DNA from: Zhengitettix transpicula
Taxonomy: Eukaryota; Arthropoda; Insecta; Orthoptera; Tetrigidae
NCBI GenBank assembly: GCA_037074705.1
Contig: CM073590.1
Span: forward strand, 113,728,100-113,792,099
Direction: 5' to 3'
DNA: 64,000 nt
The notes beneath the pieces were generated by a model, which made no database searches, was not told where the DNA came from, and worked only from the letters and a program-made list of their open reading frames with translations. Both the position numbers and the translations under genes were made by a program. Within the stretch, counting starts at the first letter, position 1, and every line of letters begins with the position of its first letter. Positions 35,325 to 48,324 of the stretch are shown in pieces.

Positions 35325-36415
35325 ATAACGTTATGAAGGCAGAAGAACTACGAGAACTAGTAAATAGCAAGGGAAACGAATACGATGGAATAAACGGATT
35401 AAATTATTAGAAAAAATCATTCCGGAAGTTTTAGATTATTTTCTACCTGCGTTTTAAATGAAAATAATCCTCTTTGGGTGCCTGCTAGTTGGCGTAACTG
35501 AGAAAAAATCATGGGCAATATGCAACAGTAATACTATTAAAACATGTTGTTTATCCATTGGAAGCACATCAACATTTATTAAAACAGTTACAATTCGAAT
35601 ATTACACCAAATATCAAACCATGGAAGAGTTTCTATATTATTCAACTATTAATCGTGAATGATTGCAATGAAAGCACAAGGTACGATATTTTGTTGTCAC
35701 ACATCGTTTTATGGCACAAAAATTAATCCGACTTATATTATGCATCCCTATTTAGGTTGATATGGTGCCAGATCATAGCGAGTTCCGTTATCATACAGAG
35801 GAAACTGTGTTGGTAATTGATAATTTTACCTGCTCCGGCGACTTTTTGGGACAAGGGAAATTATTTGTTTTTCGTTTTAAGATAGAACGTAATGGTGGTG
35901 ATAACCATGGCATTGTACACTTAAGAGCTCTTACCTTATAATAAACAAAATCAGAAATTATTACACCTGCATGAATTGTCCTTGTTACCTTCTCTGAAGT
36001 TAATATTTTCAATAAGGAGATAGAATGTAAAAAAATCAGAATCTTTCTTATATCGATTCGCAGCTCTCTATAAAATAGAAAGTGTTTACCTTAAAATAAC
36101 TTATTAACACAACTTACGTAGTAAAGGATGAGTTTTGTCTTTTCTGTCTGTAACTGTAGTTACAAGTAGATTTAATGCTTTCATCACGTGTTATTTTTAT
36201 TTATTTGTTACTAAATTTTATCCAATTTACATTAATAAAATAGTCGCACAAAATTTTACATCTTAAAAAAGACATTAATGATATATAATTAAATATGTTT
36301 TACATAAATATACATTTAAATAAATCGTTAGTTTAAAATTGCACATTATCTATTGAGAAAATAGGCTTTTAAATCTGTAAAAGATTCGAGAATCAGATAA
36401 AAAGGTGCAAAGCAA
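35325..36415. other. unassigned sequence
   Basis: Overlapping frames at 35454-35652 and 35791-36012 have no recognised domain. Nothing is supported. Confidence 0.4.
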
Positions 36416-37112
36416 AGCATATATCGATAAATCGTTTAAGAGAATTAACGATACAACTAATTACCGATAAATCAGTTGGTTAACAGAATAATCAAATAAT
36501 ATTTTAATGAAAAAATTAAATAATCGAATAATCGATTGTGATAATTGCAAATAAATCAAGTAACGATTGATCGAATAATTTTGATTAATTAATCTCGGCA
36601 ATGACACTTCAAAAAAGCAATTAAGACAGAAAATTCAATAACGAGAACAAGTAACAATCAAGGTAAACGAAAAGGTGGGATTGAAATAATTAAAATATTT
36701 GAAAAATAATTCTGTAAATTTACGATTTTTATAATTATAATTATAATAATTGTTATAACATTGTCGATTATTTAAATAGTCGGTTAATCTATTTGACAAT
36801 TAAAATAAACAACGATTAATCGAATTGTATAATCGAAGTATCGATTAATAAAATCGGCAATTAACAGTATCGTCGTTTAATTGAAAGGTTGATTATTCAA
36901 AAAATAGCAAACTTAAAAACTTTTATTCGTATAATCGTTTGCTATAATTGCCTATAAATCAAATAAACGATACATTGAACGATAGATAAATCTAATTGAC
37001 AATTAATCGCATAGTCGATTAATCATATCGTCGATTAATTTAATCATAGATTAATCAAAGCGTCTTTTAATCTAATAATCGATTAATTGAATTTTTATTA
37101 ATCCGAATAAGT
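36416..37112. repeat. degenerate satellite rich in ATCGATTAAT-type words
   Basis: About 700 bp is densely filled with variants of CGATTAAT and its complement ATTAATCG, for example ATCGATAAATCG, AATAATCGAATAATCGATT, ACGATTAATCGAATT and TCGATTAATCATATCG. The words come in both orientations with irregular spacing. It looks like an old, scrambled short-period repeat. Confidence 0.65.
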
Positions 37113-38920
37113 TAATTAGAATAAATTGTATATAAGACACGGAGCAATTTCAAACATACGTGGGTCATTTAAGAGTAACAGTCTAAAAGTAATTCTAAAA
37201 CAATCGCCATTGAAGTCGAATTTATTGTTTTCGGGGTCTCTAAGTTGATTGGCAACCGTCGGGTCGCTATAGAATAGATATTAAATTAAAATTATTATTA
37301 TTCCGGTCTAATATAAGATTGAGCTCAATAAATACCCAGTAAACGACGGCCAATGTGCTCATAAGTTTTGTTTGTAAATTTCTCATGTTTATTTTTTTAA
37401 AGAGAATTTGTTTACATCGTTACCCAATTTTATCACCGTATTCCATTATTAAAATGTGTGAAAATTTAAAATTTAATACATTCACTTCATTGATTTGTTT
37501 AAAATTTGTATTTCTATAATATCAGTTTTCAGGCGTCTCGTAAAATTACAACCTGTAGAAACAATTTAAAATTCACTCAAGCACTGCCATTATTGTAAAC
37601 AATAAGTTAGCCCAATTATCGATTAATATAGTTAAAACGAAGATATAAAGTCTCAGAATGTAGTTGACTTGTAATATAAACTCGTTTCCGCATTTCCAAA
37701 CATTTTAAATTAAATTAATTAAATTAAATTAAAAAACTCTTCTCTAGAATTACCTTTAGGACATTGATACGTTCACCAGTGGCAAAATTCCCCAACTACT
37801 GACGTCAATTCCGTCCAAGGCGAGAGGTCATAAATTTACGCAAAAATTGATTGGTACAACTGAGAAGGAAAGAAGGAAATTGCTGAAGTATAGAGGGAAG
37901 GCTGGGGAGAGCAGAGAGATAGTTTCTACGGTTAATTTTATGTGGAAGGATGAAGGGAGAAACAATTCAGTTGGAGTTTAGTTATTGGAGACGGAGTATG
38001 AGTTTGAAACTGGAGTCTGGAATGAGAGAGCAGAAAGGAAATTACAGAGGCAGTTCCTGTGAAATCTGGTGGAATCCGCGACCGCTGACATCAACATCTG
38101 AGACCACGACGAAGGCAAATTCATGCCCTTCTGTAATGCCTTGAGGGATATGCCAACCGGAATCAAGAGCAGACCACGACGTCACGAGATTGCAGAGCGA
38201 TGTATTATCGAATATAATATAATCTCTGCTACACGACTCACGGGCATATTTTCTTTAATATCATACTGGGTTAAATAAATATACAACAATTTTAAACATT
38301 GCGAATTAACTGTTTTAAGATAATTTTATGTTTAACATTTCTGATAAGTTGCGTTTATATCAATTTTGTTTAGTGTCTAAAATATTTTACATTCTTCCAA
38401 TCAATTTCATAACATGCATGACTTTTTCTGGATATGTTTTGATTTCCAATATTTTATCATTTTTATATTTAAATAGTTCAAACTAACCAGAAGAAAAGGC
38501 GAATGTTATCACAGTTGTTTATTGCAATATTATATAGAGTGATAGTTTCAAATAATTATATAATACTTAAATATATTTTTTTCAGTTCACATTTATTAAT
38601 TTAGTTAATTTCTCGGTTGTCACAACTTAAATAAATAATGAACAAATATGTTCTAAAAAGTTAATTTATTACATTTCATTTAACTTAAATAAATGTCTCT
38701 GATTAGTCGGAGAATACTTGATTTATATTTCGGTAATCTGCCATTTTACAGGAATTATTTAGTTTTAAATAACATTGTTACTATAAAATTGATCATTAAA
38801 GAAGTATTTAAAGATACCAACGGTCTCCCAAGATTGGTACGAAGAATTATATTACTTGATATGACGCAAAATAGTTAACTTTGTAGAACTTAAGTAGATT
38901 TTCTTACGTCCAGTATTAGG
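37113..38920. other. unassigned sequence
   Basis: A somewhat less AT-rich block at 37780-38210 carries short frames on both strands (37950-38144 and 37978-38166) with no recognised domain. The rest is AT-rich. Confidence 0.35.
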
Positions 38921-38925
38921 CAACA

Positions 38926-39107
38926 ATGCTCAGGTTAATAAAGACTGCATTTTCTCGGTGTAAAGGATGAATAAAATCTTCTCGGGCTTTAACCGAGTGA
39001 AAAATTGTATGCTACAAGACCATAACCGTAAACGTCATCGAAACGTCGCACATACAATTTTTCGCTCGGTTAGCAGCCCCGAGAAGATTTTATTCATGCT
39101 CAGGTTA
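38926..39107. mobile_element. foldback element, copy 2, with 12-bp target duplication
   Basis: The element (38938-39095, 158 bp) is flanked by ATGCTCAGGTTA at 38926-38937 and 39096-39107. Its arms are inverted copies: GAATAAAATCTTCTCGGGCT... at about 38969 and ...CCCGAGAAGATTTTATTC at about 39077-39095, continuing inward to AAAAATTGTATG and CATACAATTTTT. The centre holds GTCATCGAAACGTCGCAC. The duplication shows it moved as a discrete unit. It is homologous to 13231-13378. Confidence 0.85.
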
Positions 39108-39109
39108 CA

Positions 39110-39720
39110 TTATAATCCTTCATATTCGCTGTTCAACGATCGGTGAAATAACCTCTGACAGTTTTTCTCAAGGACTTTCCTCGTGTGCTAAGTTCAAGTT
39201 CATGGAAAATAATTATAGATGTCGAGGAAATCGTTTACGGACCGTCGATTTGGAGCAGTATGAGTTGATAATCAAGATAATGCTGAATGTATAATTAATC
39301 AAGGAAACCAAAGAGCACAAAAGACGCTAATGATATTACGTGGATTTCACAGCTAATTGTTATTTTAAGATATGCTCCGGCAGAAACTTTCCTCTTGTTA
39401 TATTAACGTTTGTATTACACTTTCTGAAGCATATCTCATTTATAAAGTTAAGTCTTGGATAATTTGATTAATTGACTTATTGCGTGCAAATATCTTATCA
39501 GTACCAATTGCATAAATGAGCATTTTCTGCAACCTCACCCTTAACAATGTTTCCAGCTACTCTTTGAATTTTTCTACGATAAATGGTCCTACACGACAGA
39601 ATTATGTAATTCATTAATATATTGCATACCAATTTGTCCAAGTTAATGTATTTGTACAAGTTAATGGTTTTACACTCACGTTTAACGTGAATAAATACTG
39701 TGGGATAGTTGGCGCCCAGG
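39110..39720. other. unassigned sequence
   Basis: Nothing is recognised. Confidence 0.45.
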
Positions 39721-40317
39721 CAAGTTTTTCCTCTTTTTTTTTTTTATTTTTAGGGCAACAGGCTACATGAGGGTAATCCACGTTGCGCATCTCTCCTTTA
39801 ATAGCATAGGAAGGGATTTGAATGGGGGATGCGGAAGGGTAGTGGAAGGTAGCTAAGGGTTACTAGGGCCCCCGGGCTATATTTTAAGGATCCTACCCAG
39901 CATTCGCCTAAAGAAATGCAGAGAAAACCCTAGAAAAACCTGCATCAGGTAGGTCGGGCATTGGGTACTTGTCCCACGCCCTTCCGATAGCGGGAGAGGA
40001 GTTTGCTGTGGGGACGCAGCATTCCCTTCTCCGTGCCTCGACCAGTTTAGGAGGCAGCTGGCCGACTATTCCAATGGGGATAGCGGACAACTCTTACCGT
40101 ATGCCCAAGGTCTGTGACCCCAGAACATACACCTCTCAGAACAGGCCGAAGTGCGTCGGCTTGTCGGAACCTTAGTTCAAAAACGGAGATGAAAAGGCAT
40201 CCCCAAAGGTATCCCCCTTCGTATCTCTCCTATAAGGTTTCTGCCTGCGAGAGAACATCCCTCGCAGGTTACCTGCGACAGAAGCCTCTCGCAGGCTTTC
40301 TAGTCAAGTTTTTCCTC
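39721..40317 (-). mobile_element. A-tailed retroposon family, copy 5 (full length, 13-bp target duplication)
   Basis: CAAGTTTTTCCTC occurs at 39721-39733 and again at 40305-40317, directly flanking the element, so the inserted unit is about 571 bp. In the sense direction it starts with a GC-rich block of two or three CCTGCGAG...CTCGCAGG hairpins (40246-40296) and ends CCTGTTGCCCTAAAAATA then a long A run. The A tail plus long duplication point to LINE-driven retroposition. No clear pol III B box or reverse transcriptase is seen. Frames at 39908-40389 are not conserved as protein. Confidence 0.92.
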
Positions 40318-40506
40318 ACTCCAGCCATTTCCTTTATAGTTCCAGCTAATCAGTTCATAGTTACGAGTGAAGGAAAAATTAGAAATTAATCTGAAGAATT
40401 AATTAAGTAGAAGTTTAAGTACTATTACATGAACTTGGAACTTAGTTTTTATCAATGTTGAGTTATTTCTACATTCTAATTTATTTTCTGTTGCCTGCAT
40501 TTTATA
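40318..40506. other. short unassigned sequence
   Basis: Nothing is recognised between the retroposon and the composite repeat. Confidence 0.4.
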
Positions 40507-42373
40507 GTATACTAGCTGGGTGCCCGGCGTTGCCCGAGATGTCATTTATCTATAACCATCCATAAGACTCCAATTTTGGTTACTTTTGCGCTATTTTTAT
40601 GTAAAACTCCTCGAACCCTATCCCTAAATGTGCTCACCTCCCATGCCGAAGGGGGATGAAGTCATTACCTAATATATCGGCCGTTTTTACATGTTAGAAG
40701 ATGACCACCCCCACAAATATGCGATAATGAAAAAGAATGTATTCCACGCAAAAATCGGCCGATTACATTGTCTGAAAATTTATTCCCCCGCCCAACACCT
40801 CCCAAACCCGTCGCGTTACCCAGGTGGTCACAATTAGATTCAGCGACATTCATAGTCTCGGAATTGATACGAATCTCGGTTGTTTTTGCGGGATTTTATT
40901 TAACGTACCTCCACCCCACCCTTAAGCTTGCTCCCCTCACAGGGGTTAAATTATACACAAACAACATCGGTATAAATACTATCAAAGTACTTAACCCCAG
41001 GAAATAATTATCGCAAATATCGACTGTTTAACATGATTGAGATTTTTCACCCCCGACCACTCCCGCTTCGGGGAATTAAACGGTCAAGTTTAATGTCATA
41101 ATTAAACTCAGTGACAATCCTGATAGTTTCTGGTTTATTTTTATGTAATGCTACTTCCACGCCAACCCTTAAGGGTGCACCCTTCCGAGTCCGAAAGGGG
41201 TTGAAATTATACACAGAGAACATGTAGGGAAATTTTATTAATCTAATTCATCCCGAAATATATTTAATTGACGCAAAAAACAGCCGGTCCACTCATCCCA
41301 ACCCAGCCGATACCCGCGCGTTGTCCAGATTGTCATAAATAAATTCAGCAACATCCATTACCTTCGATTTGACTCGAATCTCGGTTGTTTTCCCGTTATT
41401 TTCAAGGAAATTAACTAAACTCAGTGACAATCCCGATAGTTTCTGGTTTCTTTTTATGTAATGCTACTTCACGCCCACCCTTATGAGTCCGAAAGGGGTT
41501 AAAATTATTCACAAAGAACATGTAGGGAAATTTTATTAATCTAATTCATCCCTAAATATATTTAATTGACGCAAAAAACAGCCGGTCAACTCATCCCAAC
41601 CCAGCCGATACCCGCGCGTTGTCCAGATTGTCATAAATAAATTCAGGGACATCCATGACCTTCGATTTGACTCCAATCTCGGTTGTATTCGCGTTATTTT
41701 ATTGCAGCGTTCCCCCACCCAACACCTAAAAGTGCTCTACTGATAATCCCGACCCGCTTCTGGGGGTGGTAGACGCGTCTCACCCCAACAGTCGGTAGAA
41801 ACACTATTAATATCTGTGACCCCTAAAAATATTTATCCGACTGAAATATAGACTGTTTTAACATGTTTAAATATATCAACCCCCGTCCACCCCCGCTTCT
41901 GGGGGTGGTAGACGCGTCTCACCACGACAGTGTTTGTTTCCTGGTCGCAAAGAACACGTGTACGAAATTTAGTGAAATTTGATCCACCGGTATAGATTTG
42001 TATTCTCCACCCCTAACGCTAGGGGTGCTCTTTCCCCAGGTTGTAGAGGTTGAAAATTATATTCAGATATCATCAGTGGAAACACTATAAATATCTTTGA
42101 CCCCTAAAAATATTTATCTGCCTGAAATATCGACTGTTTTAGCATGTTTAAATATTTCCACACCCGTCCAACCCCCGCTTCTGGGGGTGGTAGACGCGTC
42201 TCACCCCGACAGTGTTTGTTTCCTGGTCGCAAAGAACACGTGTACGAAATTTGGTGAAATTTTCTCCAGCGGTGTAGATTTGTATAACGAACATACAAAT
42301 ATACTAACATACAAATATACAAACATAAAAACATACATACATACATACATACACTCATTTTTATTTATAAGAT
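40507..42373 (+). repeat. large composite interspersed repeat, copy 1
   Basis: It begins ACTAGCTGGGTGCCCGGCG, like many arthropod interspersed repeats that open with ACTAGCTG, and ends with an (ACAT)n tail and TTTTATTTATAAGATT. Inside are a tandem duplication of about 310 bp (41085-41690) and two or three copies of a roughly 280-bp unit containing CACCCCCGCTTCTGGGGGTG. The 3' microsatellite tail suggests an RTE-like or related retroelement origin, but no reverse transcriptase is present, so class is uncertain. Open frames across it are by-products of the repeat. Confidence 0.75.
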
Positions 42374-42714
42374 TAAGTGTAATAATTATTTATATTAAGC
42401 CCTTTCGTTCTGGTTGAAAATGGATTATTAATGGATTGATTTATATGGTTTAGGATTTTGAGAAAAATTGTTCTAATAATGTAGATTACGTGGATAATAT
42501 TTTCATTGAAGTAGTAGTAAACTAAATTATAAACTACTTGGCATGTAGAGTTTTTGTTACATGTATTTGTCCGTGATTATTTGTTGCTTTATTTCTTCTC
42601 AATAATACAACTTCAATTACGGAATTTTTAAAAGAGTATAAAAAGCAATGGTTCTGAAACCCTTTTATTTTTGATTAAACGTCGTTATTAATGGAAAAAA
42701 CATAGGATAAAATA
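42374..42714. other. sequence between composite repeats
   Basis: AT-rich; nothing is recognised. Confidence 0.45.
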
Positions 42715-44592
42715 GTATGAACAACACCACCCCTAAATATGCTACTTTCCCGTGGTGGAAAGGGTTGAATTTTTACTCATATCACATCGGTAGAAACACT
42801 ATCAATCTAGTTTACCCATCAACACATAACATTTTGGCAGTTTTAGAATAATAGACAATTCTCACATCACATCGGTAGAAGCACTATCAATCTAGTTTAC
42901 CCATGAACACATAACATTTTGGCAGTTTTAGAATAATAGACAATTCTCACCCCCAGCCCTAAGCAAGCTCACCACTAAAGTCTAAAGGGATTTATATTTT
43001 CAACAACATCCGTTGAAATAGTATTCACGTAATTCTCCTCCAAGAACGCGCAAGAACTGACTATTTATCTTCCCTTCCAACACCCACCCTTTCGGGTTAA
43101 ATGGGCAATTAAAAATATTTATCCGAAGTAAACTCACTGACATCCATAACCTTCGATTTGACTCCAAACTCGGTTGTATTCGCGTTATTTTTGTGTAAAG
43201 CAACTCCACCCCAAAGCGTAAGGGTGCCCTTTTCCCAGGGGGTAGGAGATGAATATTATATTCAGATAACATCGGTAGAAACACAATCAATATCTTTGAC
43301 CCCGAAAATATTTATCCAAATCTAATACCTGCTGTTTTAGCATGTTTAAGTATTTCAACCCCCGTCCACCCCCGCTTCTGGGGTTGGTAAACGCGTCTCA
43401 CCCCGACAGTGTTGTTTTCCTGGTCGCAAAGAACCCGTATACGAAATTTGGTGAAATTTGCTCCAGCGGTGTAGATTTGTATTCTCCACCCCAAACGCTA
43501 GGGGTGCTCCTTCCCCAGGGTGTAGAGGTTGAAAATTATATTCAGATATCATCAGTGGAAAGACTATAAATATCTTTGACCACTAAAAATATTTATCCGA
43601 CTGAAATATCGACTGTTTTAGCATGTTTAAATATTTCCACCCCCGTCAACCCCCGCTGCTGGGGGTGATAGGCGCGTCTCATCCTTACAGTGTTTGTTTC
43701 CTGGTCGTAAAGAACACGTGTACGAAATTTGGTGAAATTTGCTCCAGCGGTGTAGATTTGTATTCTCCACCCCAAACGCTAGGGGTGTTTTTTCCCCAGG
43801 GTGTAGGGGATGAAAATTATATTCAGAAAATATCGGTAGAAACACCATCCATATCTTGGACCCCTAAAAATTATTATCCGACTAAAATATCGGCTGTTTT
43901 AGCATGTTTAAATATTTCAACCCCCGTGCACCCCCGCTTCTGGGGGTGGTAGACATGTCTCACCTCGACAGTGTTTGTTTCCTGGTCGTAAAGAACACGT
44001 GTACGAAATTTGGTGAAATTTGCTCTACCGGTGTATCGACTGTTTTAGCATGTTCAAATATTTCCACCCCCGTCCACCCCCGCTTCTGGGGGTGGTAGCC
44101 GCGTCTCACCACGACAGTATTTGTTTCCTGGTCGCAAAGAACACGTGCACAAAATTTGGTGATATTTTAACCACCGGTATAGATTTGTATTCTCCACCCC
44201 AAACGCTAGGGGTGCTCTTTCCCCAGGGTGTAGGGGATGAAAATTATATTCAGAAAACATCGGTAGAAACGCCATCAATATCTTGGACCCCTAAAAATTA
44301 TTATCCGACTAAAATATCGGCTGTTTTAGCATGTTTAAATATTTCAAACCCCGTGCACCCCCGCTTCTGGGGGTGGTAGACATGTCTCACCCCGACAGTG
44401 TTCGTTTCCTGGTCGTAAAGAACACGTGTACGAAATTTGGTGAAATTTGCTCTACCGGTGTAGATTTGTATAACGAACATACAAACATACAAACAAACAT
44501 ACAAACATACAAACATACAAACAAACATACAAACAAACATACAAACAAACATACAAACAAACATACATACACTCTTTTTTATTTATAAGATT
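42715..44592 (+). repeat. large composite interspersed repeat, copy 2
   Basis: It lacks the ACTAGCTG start but has the same body and end as copy 1. It contains an 84-bp tandem duplication at about 42785-42950 and five copies of the 280-bp unit, marked by the GGGGGTGGTAGAC-like word at about 43382, 43660, 43938, 44087 and 44369; one unit is shortened to about 150 bp. It ends in an (ACAAACAT)n tail (44476-44572) and TTTATTTATAAGATT. Reading frames of 60-119 codons here repeat the same peptide because the DNA repeats. Confidence 0.8.
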
Positions 44593-47530
44593 TGTAACGC
44601 TTAAGTATTGAGAACTGAGAAAGCCATAAATATGTCAGATTTGAACTAATTTTTAAATATCCCCACCGTAAGAAAAAACTCAGGTTGAATCAAGTCGTTA
44701 CTCCAGTGAATATCCGCTCTACGTAACATGCAAACATTTAGTTTACGACCGTCAAATATCGTTAGACGTGAGCATTATTGCTCCATTTTGCTTAAACCAT
44801 TCCCTATAGTTTTATACTTTAAGACAGAGTAGTTTCAGGATGACTAACCGTAACTGTCGCGTTTCAGTCGGAATTTCCAGCTACAGTCTAGCCTACGATT
44901 TTTCACCAAAAAAATAGAGGCTCTGAGCGGAAATGGCTGAAAATTCTGTAACTTTCAATGCGAGGATTGTAGAGGATTGACATGTTTCAGTTCATGATTT
45001 TCCCAGTCTCAATACCGATCATTTTTCTGTCGTGACCCTATTAAATGCAAGTGATATTCCTCCGAAAAGAAAAATTTAAAATTATCAATATGCTTATGAA
45101 TAGCGTAAATTCAGATGACTCGGTTTAATTTCCCTCACTAATTAAATCTTATAGGGTGCAAAATCTCCGCGATATGTTCGTGCAAGCTCAGCTGATCTTT
45201 TACGTGTTGATGACCCAGGTCGCCGTCGCAAAAAATTTAAACTTCTCTAACGACTTCCTCAAGAGTTTTTTTTTTACCTTGCACGTTCTACCAATTTTCT
45301 GACCCATTGGCTTAATAGAACATTCCCTAGGACTCTGAAATAGGTGTGAAATAAAATTCTAATAAAATTTAATGAATCGCCGTATTTGTTAAAAAAAATT
45401 GTTTCACGGAACACGCGTTGCGTCCCGTCGTGATTGAATTTCCAATAACCTACCTACTGCCAACATTCGCATACCCCTCTTGTATACAGTTTACTAGCAA
45501 CGTTGATATTAAAACCGATATCTGTGTGGCCCACCCTGTAACTTACGAATATTCTATTTTAGTGGCACTAGTTCGTTGGTTTTCATTCAGAAAACAGTTT
45601 CATCTTTCCACTTTCTGGCACCATCCTTGTTAAGTCTCTGAAAGTATCTAATTAGGTCATCCCACGTGCTTTACATTTTATGCTTCGAAAATACAGTTTA
45701 TTAAAACTGTATTGTTCGGCCAGTGAGTTTTTTGGATGATGGAGATTTAAATACTAGGCCTAATATGTAACGGAGATGTTCGATTTGAAAGTTTTGAAGG
45801 CAAAAGAAACATTATAGGTAATATGTTTAATAAATATTATAAATTAAAGAAATCAACGACCATTTTCAGGCAATTTAACACTTAAACGACAGTTTAGTAC
45901 GTTTTTTACACTTACATCAGCTTTCAATAAAGTTATGTTACTACGGTAACAATTTACGTACCATTTTTTAAATTGCAGATTAACAGTATACATTTCTTCT
46001 TACACATCTATTATAATATTTAAATTAAAATCAGGAATTTTCAACAATTAGAACTTAAACATAAACCAAAATTTTTTTCAAATAAAACTCTATTCTAAAT
46101 TTTTAATAAAAAACAGAAAAAGTTAAAAAATAATGTATTGTAAAGATTACTTAATTTTAAACTGTCATTATGCGAATTTGTGCTTTAAAAGCTGTTTTAA
46201 TATACAGAATTTCTGACAAACTAAGTTTTCCTAAATTTTTTGAATGTAACATAACAACTTTATTTAAATATGATAATATTATAAAAACTTCCTGAAATTT
46301 CGTTAAAAAATAACTTAAATTGTCTGAAATGGAAATTAATTTATTTAATACATAATTAATAAAATAAAATAAAAATCGCTTAAAGTGGGGTTTGACTTAT
46401 TTATTAAATATATTTTCGTGGTATCTTTATTTTCACCTAGGTAATTCTTTTATGCGGTGCACTTTTAAGGGATTAGATGAAGAGCTGATCCGGTATTATA
46501 TAAACCATGCAATACTTCTTTTGCTCTTAACAACAATTCGTGGGAAGAAAGTCACCACGTCCTACGTTTGTGAGAACAAATATAATGTATCATAAATACA
46601 CCAGATAGAAGGGATAAACAGTGAAGCAGCACAATTTCGAAGTAAGTGGAGAGTAACATCTAACAGCTGAGAGTAGTAGAGGATGTAAATGTGATAGTTC
46701 TCTGAGCAGCTGAAGTGTAGAAGAACAAAGGTGAGAAATCAGAAAAAGAAACAGAATATAAGATGGTGTCTGCATCATAACGCATAATACAGTTGAAGAG
46801 AAAAGTTAGAGCCAAGGAGATCCAAAAAATAATGCGGTACTATTACCGTTTGAGGCGCTCGTCCATTCACTCAGACCATCCGGGGCCACAAAGCCGCCAA
46901 ATAAAGCAACATCGAATGCATCGGGGGTCAAAGTTAGGAGTCACAATTATATGCTTCTAATCTTAGATGCCTTTTCTCCTATGTTTATCATGATATCCCA
47001 TCATTTGTCCATAAGTGAAGCAATAAAAAATAGTTTTAAATTAAATTAAATTGCAGGGCAATAAATAAGTGATTATTAAATTAAATATTTAATTTTTTCC
47101 TGTATTAAATTTTCTGTTTATGTTATATTTATAAATTAAGCATTCATTTGTAGACATTTATTTATTAAATAAATTGTATTACGACATGTACCTTCTATGT
47201 AAGTTTGGACAGACCATCAGATTCTTAACTTAACTGCTACGTTATGAAACCTAAAATATATTTGGCCACGTTGAATTACTTTCGTTTCGCGGACTGCCAT
47301 ACCTGATGCTGGAATGCCATTAGGGATATTATGAAACATAAATTATCCTATATTTTTTACTTGAAAAAATTGTTTATGTGACAAACATTCAATTGTTTAA
47401 TGGTTCAAAAAGATTATGAAATAATTATTGACTACCAGATGCAAAAGTAATCTGAAGAAAACTTAAATTACAAGATGCAACTGTATTTGTATCGGATAAT
47501 CTAATTTGATATTGTATGATTATGAATATA
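44593..47530. other. unassigned sequence
   Basis: The block 44700-45650 has a more balanced composition and an open frame at 45418-45633 with no recognised domain. 45700-47530 is AT-rich with short chance frames. No gene is supported. Confidence 0.35.
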
Positions 47531-47535
47531 TATAT

Positions 47536-48321
47536 TGTAATGAACAAATATGAGGCTTTATTAAATGAAATAATTACAACAAAATTTGTGATCTTTCTCT
47601 CAGGGCCTGTACTGGGTTTGATAATGAACACAACAAATTGATTTAAAATCTTATTAACAAAACAGTTTACAATTTACCTAAACAATATGTCGATAGAATG
47701 AAAGAAATTAAAAAGTAAAGAAATATCTCTGATTGACAATTAAAAGAGAACGAAATCTGGCTTTATCCTTTAATTAAAGTTTACAATTAATCATTAGTTT
47801 TGGTTTTGTTACTTACATACTGTCCAGCCGGTACCAGCATTCTTTTTGGTTTCGGAAGTACACTATTGCAAAATTATACACTGATTCTAAATGTCGACTC
47901 ACAGATTTTACACTATTGAATTCAAAATTGAAAGTCTCCCAGGAACTCGGATGATCCTCCTTAATGTCAGCTATCTGATGTCTACTTGCCTTACAGGAAT
48001 TCTATGAATCGTAGATTTATTAGTCTTTTACTGATTTGGACTTAAACTGCAACGTGGCTCCTTGAAGATTTATTTTAACTGTTTATTCTTTCGGAGCAAA
48101 CTAACTTTTCTTTATGTAAGAACTCACTTCCTTTCCTGGCTGGCTATAGACGTAAACTGCTAGACTTTTATGCGCGCAAAACGCCATTTTGACTTTTCAA
48201 CAAAAGCGGCTGAGCTTGCTTTTCCATTGTTGCTTTGTTCGATCAGGCCGCTATAATGGATTTATGAAACAATTCAAATTTTATGTCCAAACAATTAATG
48301 GCCTAATTAATTGGCATTACA
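47536..48321 (-). mobile_element. solo LTR, family A, copy 4 (internally deleted)
   Basis: 786 bp from TGTAATGAAC to GGCATTACA. The flanks are AATATATATAT on the left and ATGTATATATATATAT on the right, again a TA-rich target. It matches the other family A copies at both ends and at blocks such as CTCAGGGCCTGTACTGGG and TGGTTTCGGAAGTACACTAT but lacks about 150-200 bp of the 3' half (plus-strand view). Confidence 0.8.
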
Positions 48322-48324
48322 ATG

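Noticed and set aside
43342..44379. Family of 60-119-codon frames sharing FKYF.PR.PPLLGVV
   Set aside because: They recur only because the underlying 280-bp DNA unit repeats; both strands are open, unit length is not a fixed multiple of three, and starts are not conserved.
44301..44588. Open frames with repeated VCLFVCLF or HTNKHTNK peptides
   Set aside because: They are translations of the (ACAAACAT)n microsatellite tail, not genes.
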